Source: Psychrobacter sp. P2G3 (lineage in GTDB: Bacteria > Pseudomonadota > Gammaproteobacteria > Pseudomonadales > Moraxellaceae). From it: 64,000 nt of DNA. The position numbers were made by a program, and so were the translations under genes. The notes under the pieces were generated by a model, which had not been told where the DNA came from, did no database searches, and saw only the letters and a list, made by a program, of their open reading frames with translations. Position 1 is the stretch's first letter; each line of letters begins with the position of its first letter. Positions 18,403 to 28,576 of this stretch are shown here, piece after piece. The DNA lies in NCBI RefSeq assembly GCF_001593285.1, contig NZ_CP012529.1, positions 2,356,001-2,420,000 on the forward strand, read 5' to 3'.

Positions 18403-20043
18403 ATGCAAAAATCACTCTTCAAACTTACGATGTTGGCTACGGTTGTCTTGAGTATAAGCGCTTGTAGCGGCGACAACAAAACCACTGATGATTCTGCTGC
18501 CAGCTCAGACGCCAAAGCGGCTAAAACATTACTTTACTGCTCAGAAGGCAGCCCCGCTGGTTTCGATCCAGCACAGTACACTTCTGGTACTGACTTTGAT
18601 GCCAGCGCCTACCCCATCTATAACGGCTTAGTAGAATTTAAAAGAGCGGGTACTGAGATTCAACCAGGGCTGGCTGAAAGCTGGGATATTAGCGAAGATG
18701 GTAAGACCTATACCTTTAATCTACGTAAAGGGGTCAAATTTGGTAAAACAGACTACTTTACCCCAACCCGCGACTTTAACGCTGATGACGTCGTCTTTAC
18801 GCTAGAACGTATCACCAACCCAGACTTTGAATTTAATAAAGCTTATCCTGCTGAGTTCCCATATTCGGTCGGCATGGGATTGCCTGATATCATCTCTGAT
18901 ATCGAAAAGGTCGACGACTATACGGTAAAAATCACCCTCAGCGAAACCAACGCGCCGTTTTTACAGAACCTAGCAATGGCCTTTGCTTACATCAATTCTG
19001 CTGAGTACGCAGATCAGCTAATGGCTGCGGATAATGCGGCTGATATTAATACCAAACCAGTTGGTACCGGACCTTTCGTCTTTACCTCCTATCAAAAAGA
19101 CGCGCAAATTCGTTATACCAAAAACCCAGACTATTGGAACAAAGACGATATTCATATCGACAATCTAGTGTTTGTCATCACCAAAGACTCAGCAGTTCGC
19201 GCCCAAAAAGTTCAAGCCGGCGAATGCCATGTGTCAGCCTATCCAAAACCTGCCGAAATTGATTCTGTCAAAAAATCTGGTAAAGCCACAGTCCTTGATC
19301 AGCCTGGCTTCAACGTAGGCTATGTGGGCTACAACGTAGAAAAACCAAAGCTTAGCGACCTGAAAGTGCGCCAAGCTTTAGATATGGCCATCAACAAAGA
19401 CGCTATTATTAACGCGGTTTATCAGAGCGAAGGGCTTAAAGCGACCAATCCTATGCCGCCAACACAGTGGGGTTATGACGAGTCGCTTAAAGACGCTCCT
19501 TATGACGTTGAAAAAGCAAAAGCGCTTATGAAAGAAGCCGGTGCTGACAATCTTGAAATCGACCTATGGTATATGCCTGTTCAACGGCCGTATAACCCTA
19601 ATGCCAAGCTAATGGCAGAAATGCTGCAAGCAGATTGGGCAAAGATTGGCGTCGATACCAAGCTTGTCACTTATGAATGGGGCGAGTACCTGAATCGCGC
19701 TGCTAAAGGTGAGCACGATGTTATTCTAGCTGGTTGGACCGGTGACAATGGGGACCCAGATAACTGGCTTGGTACCCTATTATCTTGTGATGCTGTCGGT
19801 GGTAACAACTACTCGCGCTGGTGTAATAAGGACTTTGACAGTTTAGTGACCAATGCCCGTCAAATTACCAATCAAGATGATCGCGTCAGTGATTATGTAC
19901 AAGCTCAGCAGATATTCAAAGAGCAACTGCCTTGGACAACGATGGCACATTCGGTGGTAACCGTATTCACGGCACCAAACGTTGTCGATTATAAAATTAG
20001 TCCACTAGGTTCAATACGCTTTGATGGTGTGAAGGTTGAATAA
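18403..20043 (+). CDS. dppA: Periplasmic dipeptide-binding lipoprotein of an ABC transporter
   Basis: Substrate-binding component (546 residues, SBP family 5). A lipoprotein signal ends in SISAC with C21 as the lipidated residue, so it is anchored rather than free as in E. coli. The family region PGLAESWDISEDGKTYTF is near residue 90, and GWTGDNGDPDNWLGTLLSC with NYSRWC strongly resembles E. coli DppA, supporting peptide (and possibly haem) binding. It heads a five-gene operon. The ribosome site is TAGGATG. Related proteins bind oligopeptides or opines, so the ligand is inferred. Confidence 0.88.
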   Translation: MQKSLFKLTMLATVVLSISACSGDNKTTDDSAASSDAKAAKTLLYCSEGSPAGFDPAQYTSGTDFDASAYPIYNGLVEFKRAGTEIQPGLAESWDISEDGKTYTFNLRKGVKFGKTDYFTPTRDFNADDVVFTLERITNPDFEFNKAYPAEFPYSVGMGLPDIISDIEKVDDYTVKITLSETNAPFLQNLAMAFAYINSAEYADQLMAADNAADINTKPVGTGPFVFTSYQKDAQIRYTKNPDYWNKDDIHIDNLVFVITKDSAVRAQKVQAGECHVSAYPKPAEIDSVKKSGKATVLDQPGFNVGYVGYNVEKPKLSDLKVRQALDMAINKDAIINAVYQSEGLKATNPMPPTQWGYDESLKDAPYDVEKAKALMKEAGADNLEIDLWYMPVQRPYNPNAKLMAEMLQADWAKIGVDTKLVTYEWGEYLNRAAKGEHDVILAGWTGDNGDPDNWLGTLLSCDAVGGNNYSRWCNKDFDSLVTNARQITNQDDRVSDYVQAQQIFKEQLPWTTMAHSVVTVFTAPNVVDYKISPLGSIRFDGVKVE

Positions 20044-20093
20044 CCTTGGCTAATTAAGTCCGGTACGACATGCACTGTTATTTAATTTGTATT

Positions 20094-20122
20094 CGGCTGG
20101 ATCAGACTCTCTGCTCCAGCCG
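20094..20122 (+). other. Intercistronic hairpin dppA-dppB
   Basis: Perfect stem CGGCTGGA / TCCAGCCG with a 13-base loop in a 200-base gap. Such hairpins after binding-protein genes commonly stabilise the upstream message and lower distal expression. Confidence 0.6.
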
Positions 20123-20245
20123 TATTTGTATGAGTTAAGCGCTTTGCTAAACACATTGCCAAACATATTGTCACGGACAGTCTCAGCACTGCTAATACGC
20201 TAATCATCGATCTATAACTATTGACCCTCAACTATTGAGCAGCCC

Positions 20246-21262
20246 ATGCTACTGTATATTCTGCGTCGAATTGCTATTCTAATTCCCGTCTATCTTGGCC
20301 TAACGCTATCGACCTTTACCCTAATTCGTCTCGTACCTGGAGATGCCGTCGAGATTATGATGGGTGAGCGTATGGTCGATCCAGAGCTACATGCCCGTGC
20401 ACTAGAAAGACTTGGATTAGACAAACCACTCATCGTCCAATATTGGGATTATTTGACCGGTATCTTGACCGGTGATTTTGGACAATCCTTTCGTACACGT
20501 ACCCCAGTACTACAAGACTTCTTTGCCCATTTTGTACCAACCTTAGAGCTGGCGGTATGCGCCATTGTCATTGCCAGTGTCATTGGTGTTAGCTTAGGTA
20601 TCTTTGCTGCGCTGCGACGTGGTACTTGGATTGATTACACCTTAATGTCAGGGGCGCTGGCAGGATACTCTATGCCCATATATCTATTGGGACCTATCCT
20701 AACCGGTATATTCGCCCACTATTTAGGCCTGTTACCAGTCGCTGGAGTGATATCTGTCGCGCAATTTTTAGATGTTAAGCCCTTATACGGCTCGTGGTTA
20801 TTGGGTTCTCTGACGTCAGGAGAACCTGGCGCATTTTGGGATGTGGTAAAGCACTTTATCTTACCTTCTATTGCCTTATCGACTATTCCATTAGCGATGA
20901 TTGCACGCATGACACGCTCTGCAATGCTTGAGGTGTTAGACGAGGACTATGTGCGTACGGCACGAGCCAAAGGCTTATCGCCGCGCCGAGTGATATTAGT
21001 ACACGTTATGCGCAATGCTTTAATCACAGTAGTCACTGTTGTTGGTTTGCAGATGGCGACCTTGCTTGCTGGCGCTATTATCACTGAGACTATCTTTAGT
21101 TGGCCAGGCGTTGGTAATTGGCTACTCGATGGGTTTTTTACTCGTGATTATCCTATTGTGCAAAACGGTATTTTACTGGTAGCCACTGCCTTGATTTTGG
21201 TTAGTTTATTTATCGATATTTTGTATGGTCTTATCAATCCACGTATTCGACATACTTCTTAA
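20246..21262 (+). CDS. dppB: Peptide ABC transporter permease, DppB type
   Basis: Inner-membrane permease of 338 residues with about six hydrophobic segments and the N-terminal MLLYILRRIAILIPVYLGLT typical of the DppB/OppB family. The coupling EAA-like loop is DYVRTARAKGLSPRRVILVH. It pairs with DppC to form the channel for peptides delivered by the binding lipoprotein. The ribosome-binding site is weak. It sits 200 bases after dppA and 143 bases before dppC, gaps larger than usual for this operon and both carrying inverted repeats. Confidence 0.92.
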   Translation: MLLYILRRIAILIPVYLGLTLSTFTLIRLVPGDAVEIMMGERMVDPELHARALERLGLDKPLIVQYWDYLTGILTGDFGQSFRTRTPVLQDFFAHFVPTLELAVCAIVIASVIGVSLGIFAALRRGTWIDYTLMSGALAGYSMPIYLLGPILTGIFAHYLGLLPVAGVISVAQFLDVKPLYGSWLLGSLTSGEPGAFWDVVKHFILPSIALSTIPLAMIARMTRSAMLEVLDEDYVRTARAKGLSPRRVILVHVMRNALITVVTVVGLQMATLLAGAIITETIFSWPGVGNWLLDGFFTRDYPIVQNGILLVATALILVSLFIDILYGLINPRIRHTS

Positions 21263-21301
21263 TTTAACATTGATAAATAATCATATTACAAATAGTGACG
21301 A

Positions 21302-21387
21302 CTAGCGCTTGCATGGTTTAGAGAAATTTTTAGCAAATTCTTAGTACTTTTTTAGGAATGAGCCTCTAAACACTGTCGAAGCGCTAG
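21302..21387 (+). other. Nested inverted repeat between dppB and dppC
   Basis: Outer arms CTAGCGCTT (21302-21310) and AAGCGCTAG (21379-21387); inner arms GTTTAGAG (21316-21323) and CTCTAAAC (21364-21371). All pairs are perfect and separated by small internal loops. The structure ends about seven bases before the dppC ribosome site. Confidence 0.65.
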
Positions 21388-21405
21388 CCACTACAGGAAT
21401 TGCTC

Positions 21406-22317
21406 ATGAAGCCTTCTGTTCTCCCCTCTGATATCAATCTGGCAGCCACGCCACCCTCGTCTTGGCAGCTATTTTTATCGACGTTCTGCCGAAATAAAGG
21501 CGCCGTACTTGGTTTTATTGTACTGGCATTGATGGTCATTATTGCCATACTTGCGCCCGCCATTGCGCCTCATGACCCTTATGAATTATTCACCGGCCAA
21601 GAGCAATTGCCACCAGCATTTCTGAGTGGTGGCGATACTATGTTTTGGCTTGGTACTGATGATGCAGGTCGAGATACTTTGTCTCGGGTAATGTATGGCG
21701 CGCGTTACTCATTGTTTATTGGTCTAAGCGCCACTACCCTTGCTATGTTGGCCGGTGTTTCATTAGGACTTAGCGCCGCGTTTTGGCCAAAGGTTTGGGG
21801 CAAGGCTGTCATGCTGGTCAATGATATTTTGATGTCCTATCCTAGCTTGCTATTGGCTATCATTATCGCGGCTATCTTAGGCCCTTCTATGACCAATACG
21901 ATTATTACCATAGCCTTGGTCTGTACACCGCCTTTTATTCGCCTGACACGTGCCACCGCAATGGTAGAGCTACAACGTGAGTATTTTGTTGCCTCACAAG
22001 TGATGGGTGCTGGCGTATTCCGCTTATTGTTCGTAACCATTTTACCTAACTGTATGGCCCCGCTCATCGTACAAGCGACGATGATTTTCTCTTCTGCCAT
22101 TTTAGAAGCAGGCGCGATTGGTTTCCTAGGCTTTGGTGTACAACCGCCAGATGCTGAATGGGGCGCGATGTTAGGTACGGCGCGTCAATATATTCAGAGT
22201 AATGTTTGGCTAGCTATTTGGCCGGGTGTCGCTATTTTCTTAGCTGCATTATCAATTAACCTAACTGGTGATGGCCTACGCGATGCTCTAGATCCTAAAT
22301 TGAAGCAGGTAACCTAA
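21406..22317 (+). CDS. dppC: Peptide ABC transporter permease, DppC type
   Basis: Second membrane subunit, about 303 residues. It has the N-terminal cytoplasmic stretch, a periplasmic loop containing [14 protein letters not shown] and [20 protein letters not shown], and the coupling loop [19 protein letters not shown]. These are hallmarks of DppC/OppC. I place the start at ATG 21406 because ACAGGA precedes it by seven bases; a TTG two codons earlier has no site. Its stop overlaps the dppD start by one base, so translation is probably coupled. Confidence 0.92.
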   Translation: MKPSVLPSDINLAATPPSSWQLFLSTFCRNKGAVLGFIVLALMVIIAILAPAIAPHDPYELFTGQEQLPPAFLSGGDTMFWLGTDDAGRDTLSRVMYGARYSLFIGLSATTLAMLAGVSLGLSAAFWPKVWGKAVMLVNDILMSYPSLLLAIIIAAILGPSMTNTIITIALVCTPPFIRLTRATAMVELQREYFVASQVMGAGVFRLLFVTILPNCMAPLIVQATMIFSSAILEAGAIGFLGFGVQPPDAEWGAMLGTARQYIQSNVWLAIWPGVAIFLAALSINLTGDGLRDALDPKLKQVT

Positions 22318-23393
22318 TGACTGAAATTTTAAATAATGCTTCTGTAGTAAATTCAGCGCGTCAATCGGTAAATAACACGCCGTTATTATTAGATATCAAA
22401 AATCTCTCGGTAACCTTTGGTGAAGGGGCGCGTGCTTTTCGCGCAGTAGATGATGTGTCGTTAACGATTAGGCAAGGCGAAGTTGTGGCAGTCGTCGGTG
22501 AATCTGGTTCAGGAAAGTCCGTCACTATGATGGCCTTAATGGGACTGTTGCCGCCCTCTGCAACGGTTCGTGCTAAGCGAGTGATGTTTGATAATAAAGA
22601 CATGCTGAGTATGCGAGCTAAAGAAAAACGCGGCATTATAGGCAAAGATATCTCGATGATTTTTCAAAATGCGATGTCTTGTCTAAATCCAAGTTTTACA
22701 GTTGAGATGCAACTGGGTGAAGTACTACGCAAGCATCTTGGTCTGCGCGGTTCAGCAGTCCAAACGCGTATCTTAGAGCTATTAGAATTGGTTGAGATGC
22801 CCGACGCCAAAAACCGACTTAAGGTCTATCCGCATCAGCTGTCAGGCGGTATGAGCCAGCGGGTCATGATTGCGATGGCGATTGCTTGTGAGCCCAAATT
22901 ACTTATCGCTGATGAACCAACCACCGCTCTTGATGTCACGGTGCAAGCGCAAATCATGGACTTGCTCAGCCGACTACAACGCGAAAAACAAATGGCAATG
23001 GTGCTTATCACCCATGACTTAGGTTTAGTCGCGCAGAATTCACGCGATGTCGTCGTCATGTATGCTGGACAAGTGGTTGAAACCAGTACCGTACCAGAGA
23101 TTTTCCAAAACCCTGCGCACCCTTATACCGAGGCATTGCTACAAGCAATCCCCGAACTGGCTATTGGTCAAGATAGGCTCAATAGCTTACCGGGTGTCGT
23201 ACCAAGTCAATATGATCGCCCGAGCGGTTGCTTATTGTCTCCGCGTTGTCCGTATAAAGAGCCAGCTTGTGAAGTACCACCGCCCATTTTAGAGACGCCT
23301 AATGGCAACGTGCGTTGCATTCACTCAGACCTGCCAAACTTACCTTCTCGCCCTTCTATCGCTAACACTGCTACTGTGGAATCCCAGTTATGA
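22317..23393 (+). CDS. dppD: Peptide ABC transporter ATPase, DppD type
   Basis: Cytoplasmic ATPase of 358 residues. Walker A is GESGSGKS (about 60-67), signature LSGGMSQRV, Walker [13 protein letters not shown], and the switch histidine is in LITHDLG. The C-terminal oligopeptide/dipeptide extension carries the cysteine pattern [15 protein letters not shown] that can hold an iron-sulphur cluster in this family. It overlaps dppC by one base and dppF by four (ATGA). With DppF it powers peptide uptake. Confidence 0.93.
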   Translation: MTEILNNASVVNSARQSVNNTPLLLDIKNLSVTFGEGARAFRAVDDVSLTIRQGEVVAVVGESGSGKSVTMMALMGLLPPSATVRAKRVMFDNKDMLSMRAKEKRGIIGKDISMIFQNAMSCLNPSFTVEMQLGEVLRKHLGLRGSAVQTRILELLELVEMPDAKNRLKVYPHQLSGGMSQRVMIAMAIACEPKLLIADEPTTALDVTVQAQIMDLLSRLQREKQMAMVLITHDLGLVAQNSRDVVVMYAGQVVETSTVPEIFQNPAHPYTEALLQAIPELAIGQDRLNSLPGVVPSQYDRPSGCLLSPRCPYKEPACEVPPPILETPNGNVRCIHSDLPNLPSRPSIANTATVESQL

Positions 23394-24361
23394 GTAATAA
23401 AGTGGTCTTAAAAGCAGTGGATCTACACAAGCATTACCCAGTATCACAAGGTTTGGGCAAACCTAAAGCTTATGTTAAGGCCTTAAACGGTATCTCGTTT
23501 GAGCTTGAAGCTGGCAAGACGCTTGCGGTCGTTGGTGAATCAGGCTGCGGTAAATCGACTCTCGCCCGCCAGCTGACACTGATTGAACAGCCTACTGACG
23601 GTGAGTTATTTATTAACGATGAAGCGACGACTGGCTATAGCCGAAAAGCATTAAAAGATTTGCGTACCGAGATTCAGATGGTATTCCAAAACCCTTATGG
23701 CAGTTTAAACCCGCGCCATACTATTGGTTATCAATTGACTGAACCCTTAGATATTCATACCAAGCTATCAAAAGAAGAAAAGCGTAGCAAAATTAATGAG
23801 ATGATGAGACATGTTGGTCTGCGTCCCGAACATGCTGGCCGTTATCCGCATATGTTTTCAGGTGGACAGCGTCAAAGAATTGCTCTTGCCCGCGCTATGA
23901 TGCTCAATCCAAAGATTGTGGTTGCTGATGAACCTACCTCCGCGCTCGATGTCTCGATTCAAGCGCAAGTATTGAATTTATTTATGGATTTACAGGACGA
24001 ATACCATACCGCTTACGTCTTTATCTCTCATAACTTATCAGTGGTACGCCATGTCGCTGATGATGTAATGGTGATGTACTTAGGTCAGGCGGTCGAACAC
24101 GGGCCTAAAGAAGCCATTTATAATGCCCCAAAACATCCTTACACCATCGCCTTATTGGCAGCGGCACCGACTGTGACTGGCCATAAAAATGACTTGACCT
24201 TACATGGTGAGCTGCCAAGTCCACTTAACCCACCAAGTGGCTGCGCGCTGCATAAACGCTGTCCTTATGCCAAGCCTAAGTGTAGCGAAATAGAGCCCAA
24301 GCTGCGAGAATGGGAAGGTCGATTGGTCTCTTGTCTGCGTCTGGAAGAGATTTATGGGTAA
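23390..24361 (+). CDS. dppF: Peptide ABC transporter ATPase, DppF type
   Basis: Second ATPase, 323 residues. Walker A is GESGCGKS, the Q-loop region [20 protein letters not shown], signature [15 protein letters not shown], Walker [13 protein letters not shown], and H-loop FISHNLSVV. The C-terminal cysteine motif is [15 protein letters not shown]. The start overlaps the end of dppD in an ATGA. It closes the operon and is convergent with the NERD gene after only 23 bases, with no visible terminator between them. Confidence 0.93.
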   Translation: MSNKVVLKAVDLHKHYPVSQGLGKPKAYVKALNGISFELEAGKTLAVVGESGCGKSTLARQLTLIEQPTDGELFINDEATTGYSRKALKDLRTEIQMVFQNPYGSLNPRHTIGYQLTEPLDIHTKLSKEEKRSKINEMMRHVGLRPEHAGRYPHMFSGGQRQRIALARAMMLNPKIVVADEPTSALDVSIQAQVLNLFMDLQDEYHTAYVFISHNLSVVRHVADDVMVMYLGQAVEHGPKEAIYNAPKHPYTIALLAAAPTVTGHKNDLTLHGELPSPLNPPSGCALHKRCPYAKPKCSEIEPKLREWEGRLVSCLRLEEIYG

Positions 24362-24384
24362 AGTAGCTATTGGTCAAGTCCCAG

Positions 24385-25401
24385 TTAATTAACGTTCACC
24401 ACACCGCGACATTTAGGAAACTGACTACAACCAAAAAAGGTTTGCCCTTGCCGCTGGCCTTTTTTTGCCACGCGCTTGACCATCTCACCGTTGCATTTTG
24501 GACAGGTTGGCGTTTGGATCACATTAGTTGTATGGTTTGCCACTTGAACTGTCACAGGGTTATTTATTGTTGGGTCAGACTCGACAAGCTCAAATGGTGT
24601 GATAAATACGAAATCATCATTATTTAGCTGAGTGCTAGACGGCACATTGCTAGAGAGCACAATCGATGTCTCATCTTGTTCAACTTCCGTTTGACCAGAC
24701 CATCGGAACACTTCTCTGCTTTTCAAAGTTGATGTTTTCGCAGTGTCTTTTATGATTGGTTTAGGCGCAGACTTAATAACTGGTTTGATAACTGACTTGC
24801 TATTCGGATTGCCACTAGATTGCTTATTTGAGTTGCCATGCTTGTCTTTTAAATACGCTTTGTGCTGACTGTTAGTTTTCCAAGATTTGCTAAATCGATT
24901 GTTTTCAATCTGCTTAACGATAGATTCAACCTCTGTTTCGCTTAATATCTTATCCTGCTTTTTCTTAACATAAGACACCATACCATTCGTTAATACGTGC
25001 TCAGGTAGCTCATCGCGAGTCTTAAGCTCACACTCACCGATAAAAGCAATCATCGAATGGAAATAGTTCATATCCAATTCTAATAAATCACCTAGCGTTT
25101 TAATATGTAGATAATTCTGCCTGAGTGGGTTTTGAAATTTGTACTTGCGTCCCATGATGACTTGCGTCCACTGTCTTTGCTTCTCGTTACCGAATATCCA
25201 ACCTTTATAGTTTTTGGTTTCGATGACGAAAATGCCATAGATCGAGACGATGACATGGTCAATTTGAGTGCTGCCGCCATTGGCTAATGGCAAGGTGATA
25301 TTGTTTAAGCGGTGATAGACCTCTTTATCAAGCTTTAGCCACATAGCTACATTGATGACGGTTTCACCTAGGAAGCCTTTAAAGGTGGACTTTAGGGACA
25401 T
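24385..25401 (-). CDS. NERD-domain protein with C-terminal topoisomerase-type zinc finger
   Basis: A 338-residue protein. The N-terminal 120 residues carry the NERD (nuclease-related) domain: LGE at 11-13, D48 in TQIDHV, and E61/K63 in FVIETKNYKG, which form a PD-(D/E)XK-like site. A polar, lysine- and proline-rich linker follows (about 170-290). The C-terminus is a four-cysteine finger, C300/C303 and C325/C331 (CPKC...GCSQFPKC), as in topoisomerase I tails. A nucleic-acid cleaving or binding role is inferred. It shares a strand with the membrane-protein gene upstream, and its ribosome-binding site is weak. Confidence 0.85.
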   Translation of the reverse strand: MSLKSTFKGFLGETVINVAMWLKLDKEVYHRLNNITLPLANGGSTQIDHVIVSIYGIFVIETKNYKGWIFGNEKQRQWTQVIMGRKYKFQNPLRQNYLHIKTLGDLLELDMNYFHSMIAFIGECELKTRDELPEHVLTNGMVSYVKKKQDKILSETEVESIVKQIENNRFSKSWKTNSQHKAYLKDKHGNSNKQSSGNPNSKSVIKPVIKSAPKPIIKDTAKTSTLKSREVFRWSGQTEVEQDETSIVLSSNVPSSTQLNNDDFVFITPFELVESDPTINNPVTVQVANHTTNVIQTPTCPKCNGEMVKRVAKKGQRQGQTFFGCSQFPKCRGVVNVN

Positions 25402-25522
25402 AGCTTTTCTTTTTAATACGTGGATAGAAGTCGTAGGAGGTATATATGCGATGAATAGAGCAAATATAAAAAATGTACGTTTAATTTTTGCAGCGCAAAC
25501 TGAATTATTCGTCGCTTAGAAA

Positions 25523-26029
25523 TTAGGTATATTTTGGAATACATTCCTTTATATTATTATAAAAGCTATCATAAATCTCTTCAAAATATTTTTGTCTTTG
25601 TTCAAGTTTGTCTAGATTTTTTTCATTAGCGTTCATTTCGTGAAGTCGCTGAGCGACACATAAATCCAATCCTGCTTGTAGAAAAGCCTTACATTCACCT
25701 TCAAGTTCAGAGAAATATAGTATTGTTAATATCTCAATTTTTCCACCTTCTCTAGAAAAATTACTAAGATCGAAGCTTTTACTATCTTTACCTTGAAAAC
25801 GCTTAGCTTCGTTCTCTTTTACAAGCGTAGCAAAATCTGCAAGCTTAAAAACTAGCTCCTCAAACTTATCTCTAAGAAAAGCTCGCCGCTCTTTTTTTCG
25901 GTCAAAATATTGAGTAATGAAAATACCGCACAAGCCTAAGAATCCAATAATAAAGGCTGCTATCACTCCTTCACTTAGACCTATTTGATGTAACCATGTT
26001 GTATGTGTTGTTAGTTTTATATCTTCCAT
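25523..26029 (-). CDS. Single-pass membrane protein, unknown
   Basis: A 168-residue protein with one hydrophobic segment at about 20-40 (GVIAAFIIGFLGLCGIFITQ) followed at once by the basic YFDRKKERR, suggesting an N-out, C-in anchor. A long charged helical tail (about 50-168) may be coiled-coil. No family was recognised. The gene looks more AT-rich than its neighbours and lies 120 bases upstream of the NERD gene on the same strand, between the dpp operon and tkt, so the pair may be a small acquired unit. The start ATG has only a weak GGATG-like site. Confidence 0.6.
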   Translation of the reverse strand: MEDIKLTTHTTWLHQIGLSEGVIAAFIIGFLGLCGIFITQYFDRKKERRAFLRDKFEELVFKLADFATLVKENEAKRFQGKDSKSFDLSNFSREGGKIEILTILYFSELEGECKAFLQAGLDLCVAQRLHEMNANEKNLDKLEQRQKYFEEIYDSFYNNIKECIPKYT

Positions 26030-26237
26030 TTATTTCATCCGAATTTCAGCATCATAAAATCAGAAACTGCAACTCCTATCTAATTATATTATAGAAAATA
26101 GATGCGATGGTTTTTACTATATTCTAACACCAAAATAAAGTCTAGCCACATTAAGAAGCTAAATGATGATCCATATTTTATTGGAGTTATTTTGTTAGTA
26201 TATAGTTATTTAAAATAACTACTAAAACCCATCACGT

Positions 26238-26277
26238 AAAAAAAGAGCCACCAGATTTCTCTCGTAGCTCTTTTTTT
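26238..26277 (-). terminator. Terminator of tkt
   Basis: Arms AAAAAAAGAGC and GCTCTTTTTTT form an 11-pair stem. On the reverse strand the T run follows the stem, placed just after the transketolase stop. Confidence 0.85.
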
Positions 26278-26300
26278 GATTACTAACTAAGTCAGGTTTA

Positions 26301-28298
26301 TTACATCAAACTATTTACCGCATCAACGACAGCTTCAGTAGTAATACCAAACTCTTTATACAAGTCGCTTGCAGGTGCTGATTCGCCATAAGTGGTCATG
26401 CCGATGACTTTGCCATCTAGACCAACGAACTTATACCAGTAGTCTACATGCGCAGCTTCTACCGCTACGCGAGCACGAATAGTGGCCGGCAATACAGCGT
26501 CACGGTAGCTAGCATCTTGCTCCATAAAGATTTCTGCACATGGCATAGAGACCACACGGACGCCAACGCCATTTTCGCTAAGCGTCTCGTACGCTTCCAT
26601 CGCTAAGCCAACTTCTGAACCCGTTGCAATGATGATGGCTTTTAGCTCGCCTTGTTCCTTCGCTAGCACATAGCCGCCTTTAGTGATATTAGCGACTTGC
26701 TCACTGTCACGTGCTTGATGCGGTAAGCTTTGACGGCTAAAGATAAGTGCAGATGGATTGTTTTCTGACTTAATCGCTTCTACCCAAGCCGTAGCAGATT
26801 CGGTCGCATCACAAGGACGCCATGTACGTAGATTTGGCGTGGTGCGTAGGCTAGTCAGTTGCTCAACTGGCTGATGCGTTGGGCCATCTTCACCCAGACC
26901 AATAGAGTCATGCGTATAAACATGGATGATACGTTGCTTCATCAATGCGCCCATACGCACAGCGTTACGCGCGTATTCCATGAACATCAGGAAGGTCGCC
27001 ACGTAAGGGATAAAGCCACCGTGTAGCGCGATACCATTGGCAATCGCGGTCATACCGAACTCGCGCACGCCATAGTAAATATAGTTGCCATCAGCGTCAG
27101 TTTCGATGCCTTTAGCACCTTTAAATAGTGTGAGGTTTGAGCCAGCTAGATCCGCTGAACCGCCCAACAATTCTGGTAATAATGGCTGCAAAGTATTAAT
27201 CGCATTTTGACTGGCTTTACGACTGGCAACATCACCGCCCTGCTCTTGGGTTTGTTGGATATAGTCTTGCGCTTGCTTGTCAAAGTCCGCTGGCAACTCA
27301 CCATTTAAGCGGCGTAGTAGCTCGCTTGCCAATTCTGGATAAGCCTTTTTATAAGCTTCAAAGTCCGCATCCCAGTTCTTTTGTTGCACATCACCTTTAG
27401 CTTTGGCATCCCACGCTTCATAAATTTCATCATCTAATTCAAACGGTGCATGCTTCCAAGATAACGCATCACGAGTCAAGGCGATTTCGTCATCACCAAG
27501 TGGTGCACCATGGCTGGCTGCTAAGCCTTGCTTGTTCGGACTACCAGCGCCGATAGTGGTTTTGCAGATGATTAAGCTTGGTTTAGTGGTCTCAGCAATC
27601 GCTTTCTCAGTTGCTTGAGTGATAGCATCGGTATCATGACCATCAACCTTGATAACTTGCCAGCCATACGCTTCAAAGCGCGCTTGCGTATCATCAGTGA
27701 ACCAGCCTTCGACATTACCATCGATTGATATGCCATTGTCATCATAGAAGAATACTAACTTGCCAAGCGATAACGTGCCAGCCAGTGAACAAACTTCATG
27801 GCTGATACCTTCCATCAAGCAGCCATCACCCAAGAACGCATAAGTATGGTGGTCAACGATGTTATGTCCGTCACGATTAAACTGTGCCGCTAGCGTCTTC
27901 TCAGCGATAGCAAAACCAACCGCATTCGCGATGCCCTGACCTAGTGGACCAGTCGTGGTTTCAATACCTGGTGTATAACCAAGCTCAGGATGACCTGGGG
28001 TCTTTGAATGTAGCTGACGGAAGCCTTTTAGGTCATCGACGCTGACATCATAGCCTGATAAATGGAGTAACGAGTAAATAAGCATCGAGCCATGGCCGTT
28101 CGATAACACAAAGCGGTCACGGTTGTGCCATTGCGGATCGGCAGGATTATGTTTTAAAAATTTGCGCCACAGAACTTCAGCAATATCAGCCATGCCCATC
28201 GGCGCGCCTGGATGTCCAGAGTTGGCTTTTTGAACCGCATCAAATGAGAGCACACGGATGGCATTGGCTAATTTACGTTCGTTAATTGGGGTGGGCAT
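26301..28298 (-). CDS. tkt: Transketolase
   Basis: Thiamine-diphosphate enzyme of the pentose phosphate pathway that moves two-carbon units between sugar phosphates. The length of 665 residues is standard. The N-terminal [21 protein letters not shown] is diagnostic, as are the ThDP motif [12 protein letters not shown], the central pyrimidine-domain stretch [19 protein letters not shown], and the C-terminal ATGSEVGLA. The ATG follows AGGA at good spacing. It is transcribed alone, with a hairpin (TAAGAGCG / CGCTCTTA, 28363-28385) in its 5' region. No epd or pgk gene is linked. Confidence 0.97.
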   Translation of the reverse strand: MPTPINERKLANAIRVLSFDAVQKANSGHPGAPMGMADIAEVLWRKFLKHNPADPQWHNRDRFVLSNGHGSMLIYSLLHLSGYDVSVDDLKGFRQLHSKTPGHPELGYTPGIETTTGPLGQGIANAVGFAIAEKTLAAQFNRDGHNIVDHHTYAFLGDGCLMEGISHEVCSLAGTLSLGKLVFFYDDNGISIDGNVEGWFTDDTQARFEAYGWQVIKVDGHDTDAITQATEKAIAETTKPSLIICKTTIGAGSPNKQGLAASHGAPLGDDEIALTRDALSWKHAPFELDDEIYEAWDAKAKGDVQQKNWDADFEAYKKAYPELASELLRRLNGELPADFDKQAQDYIQQTQEQGGDVASRKASQNAINTLQPLLPELLGGSADLAGSNLTLFKGAKGIETDADGNYIYYGVREFGMTAIANGIALHGGFIPYVATFLMFMEYARNAVRMGALMKQRIIHVYTHDSIGLGEDGPTHQPVEQLTSLRTTPNLRTWRPCDATESATAWVEAIKSENNPSALIFSRQSLPHQARDSEQVANITKGGYVLAKEQGELKAIIIATGSEVGLAMEAYETLSENGVGVRVVSMPCAEIFMEQDASYRDAVLPATIRARVAVEAAHVDYWYKFVGLDGKVIGMTTYGESAPASDLYKEFGITTEAVVDAVNSLM

Positions 28299-28526
28299 AG
28301 AGTGTCCTAATATTCGAATAAGAAGTATGGAAGATAAGAGGAAAATCGATTGAACAATAGAATAAGAGCGCGATAAACGCTCTTAAAAATAAGGTGATTA
28401 ATTAAGGGGCAATATTAACATATTTGCCATGAGCCAAGCCAAAAACGGCCTCATAAAATCGTTTGTATTTAATAATGACTTATATCGATTTTGTTAAACA
28501 ACAATTAATAATAGGCAAAAAGTAAT

Positions 28527-28558
28527 AAATAGCGAGTTAGCATTATAACTCGCCATTT
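28527..28558 (-). terminator. Probable terminator of serS
   Basis: GCGAGTTA (28532-28539) pairs with TAACTCGC (28546-28553), with further AAAT/ATTT pairs outside. The reverse strand continues with a T-rich but interrupted tract. Confidence 0.55.
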
Positions 28559-28576
28559 ATATAGACAGAATACTTA

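Noticed and set aside
24362..24384. Terminator between dppF and the NERD gene
   Set aside because: Only 23 bases without any stem; the convergent transcripts may overlap.
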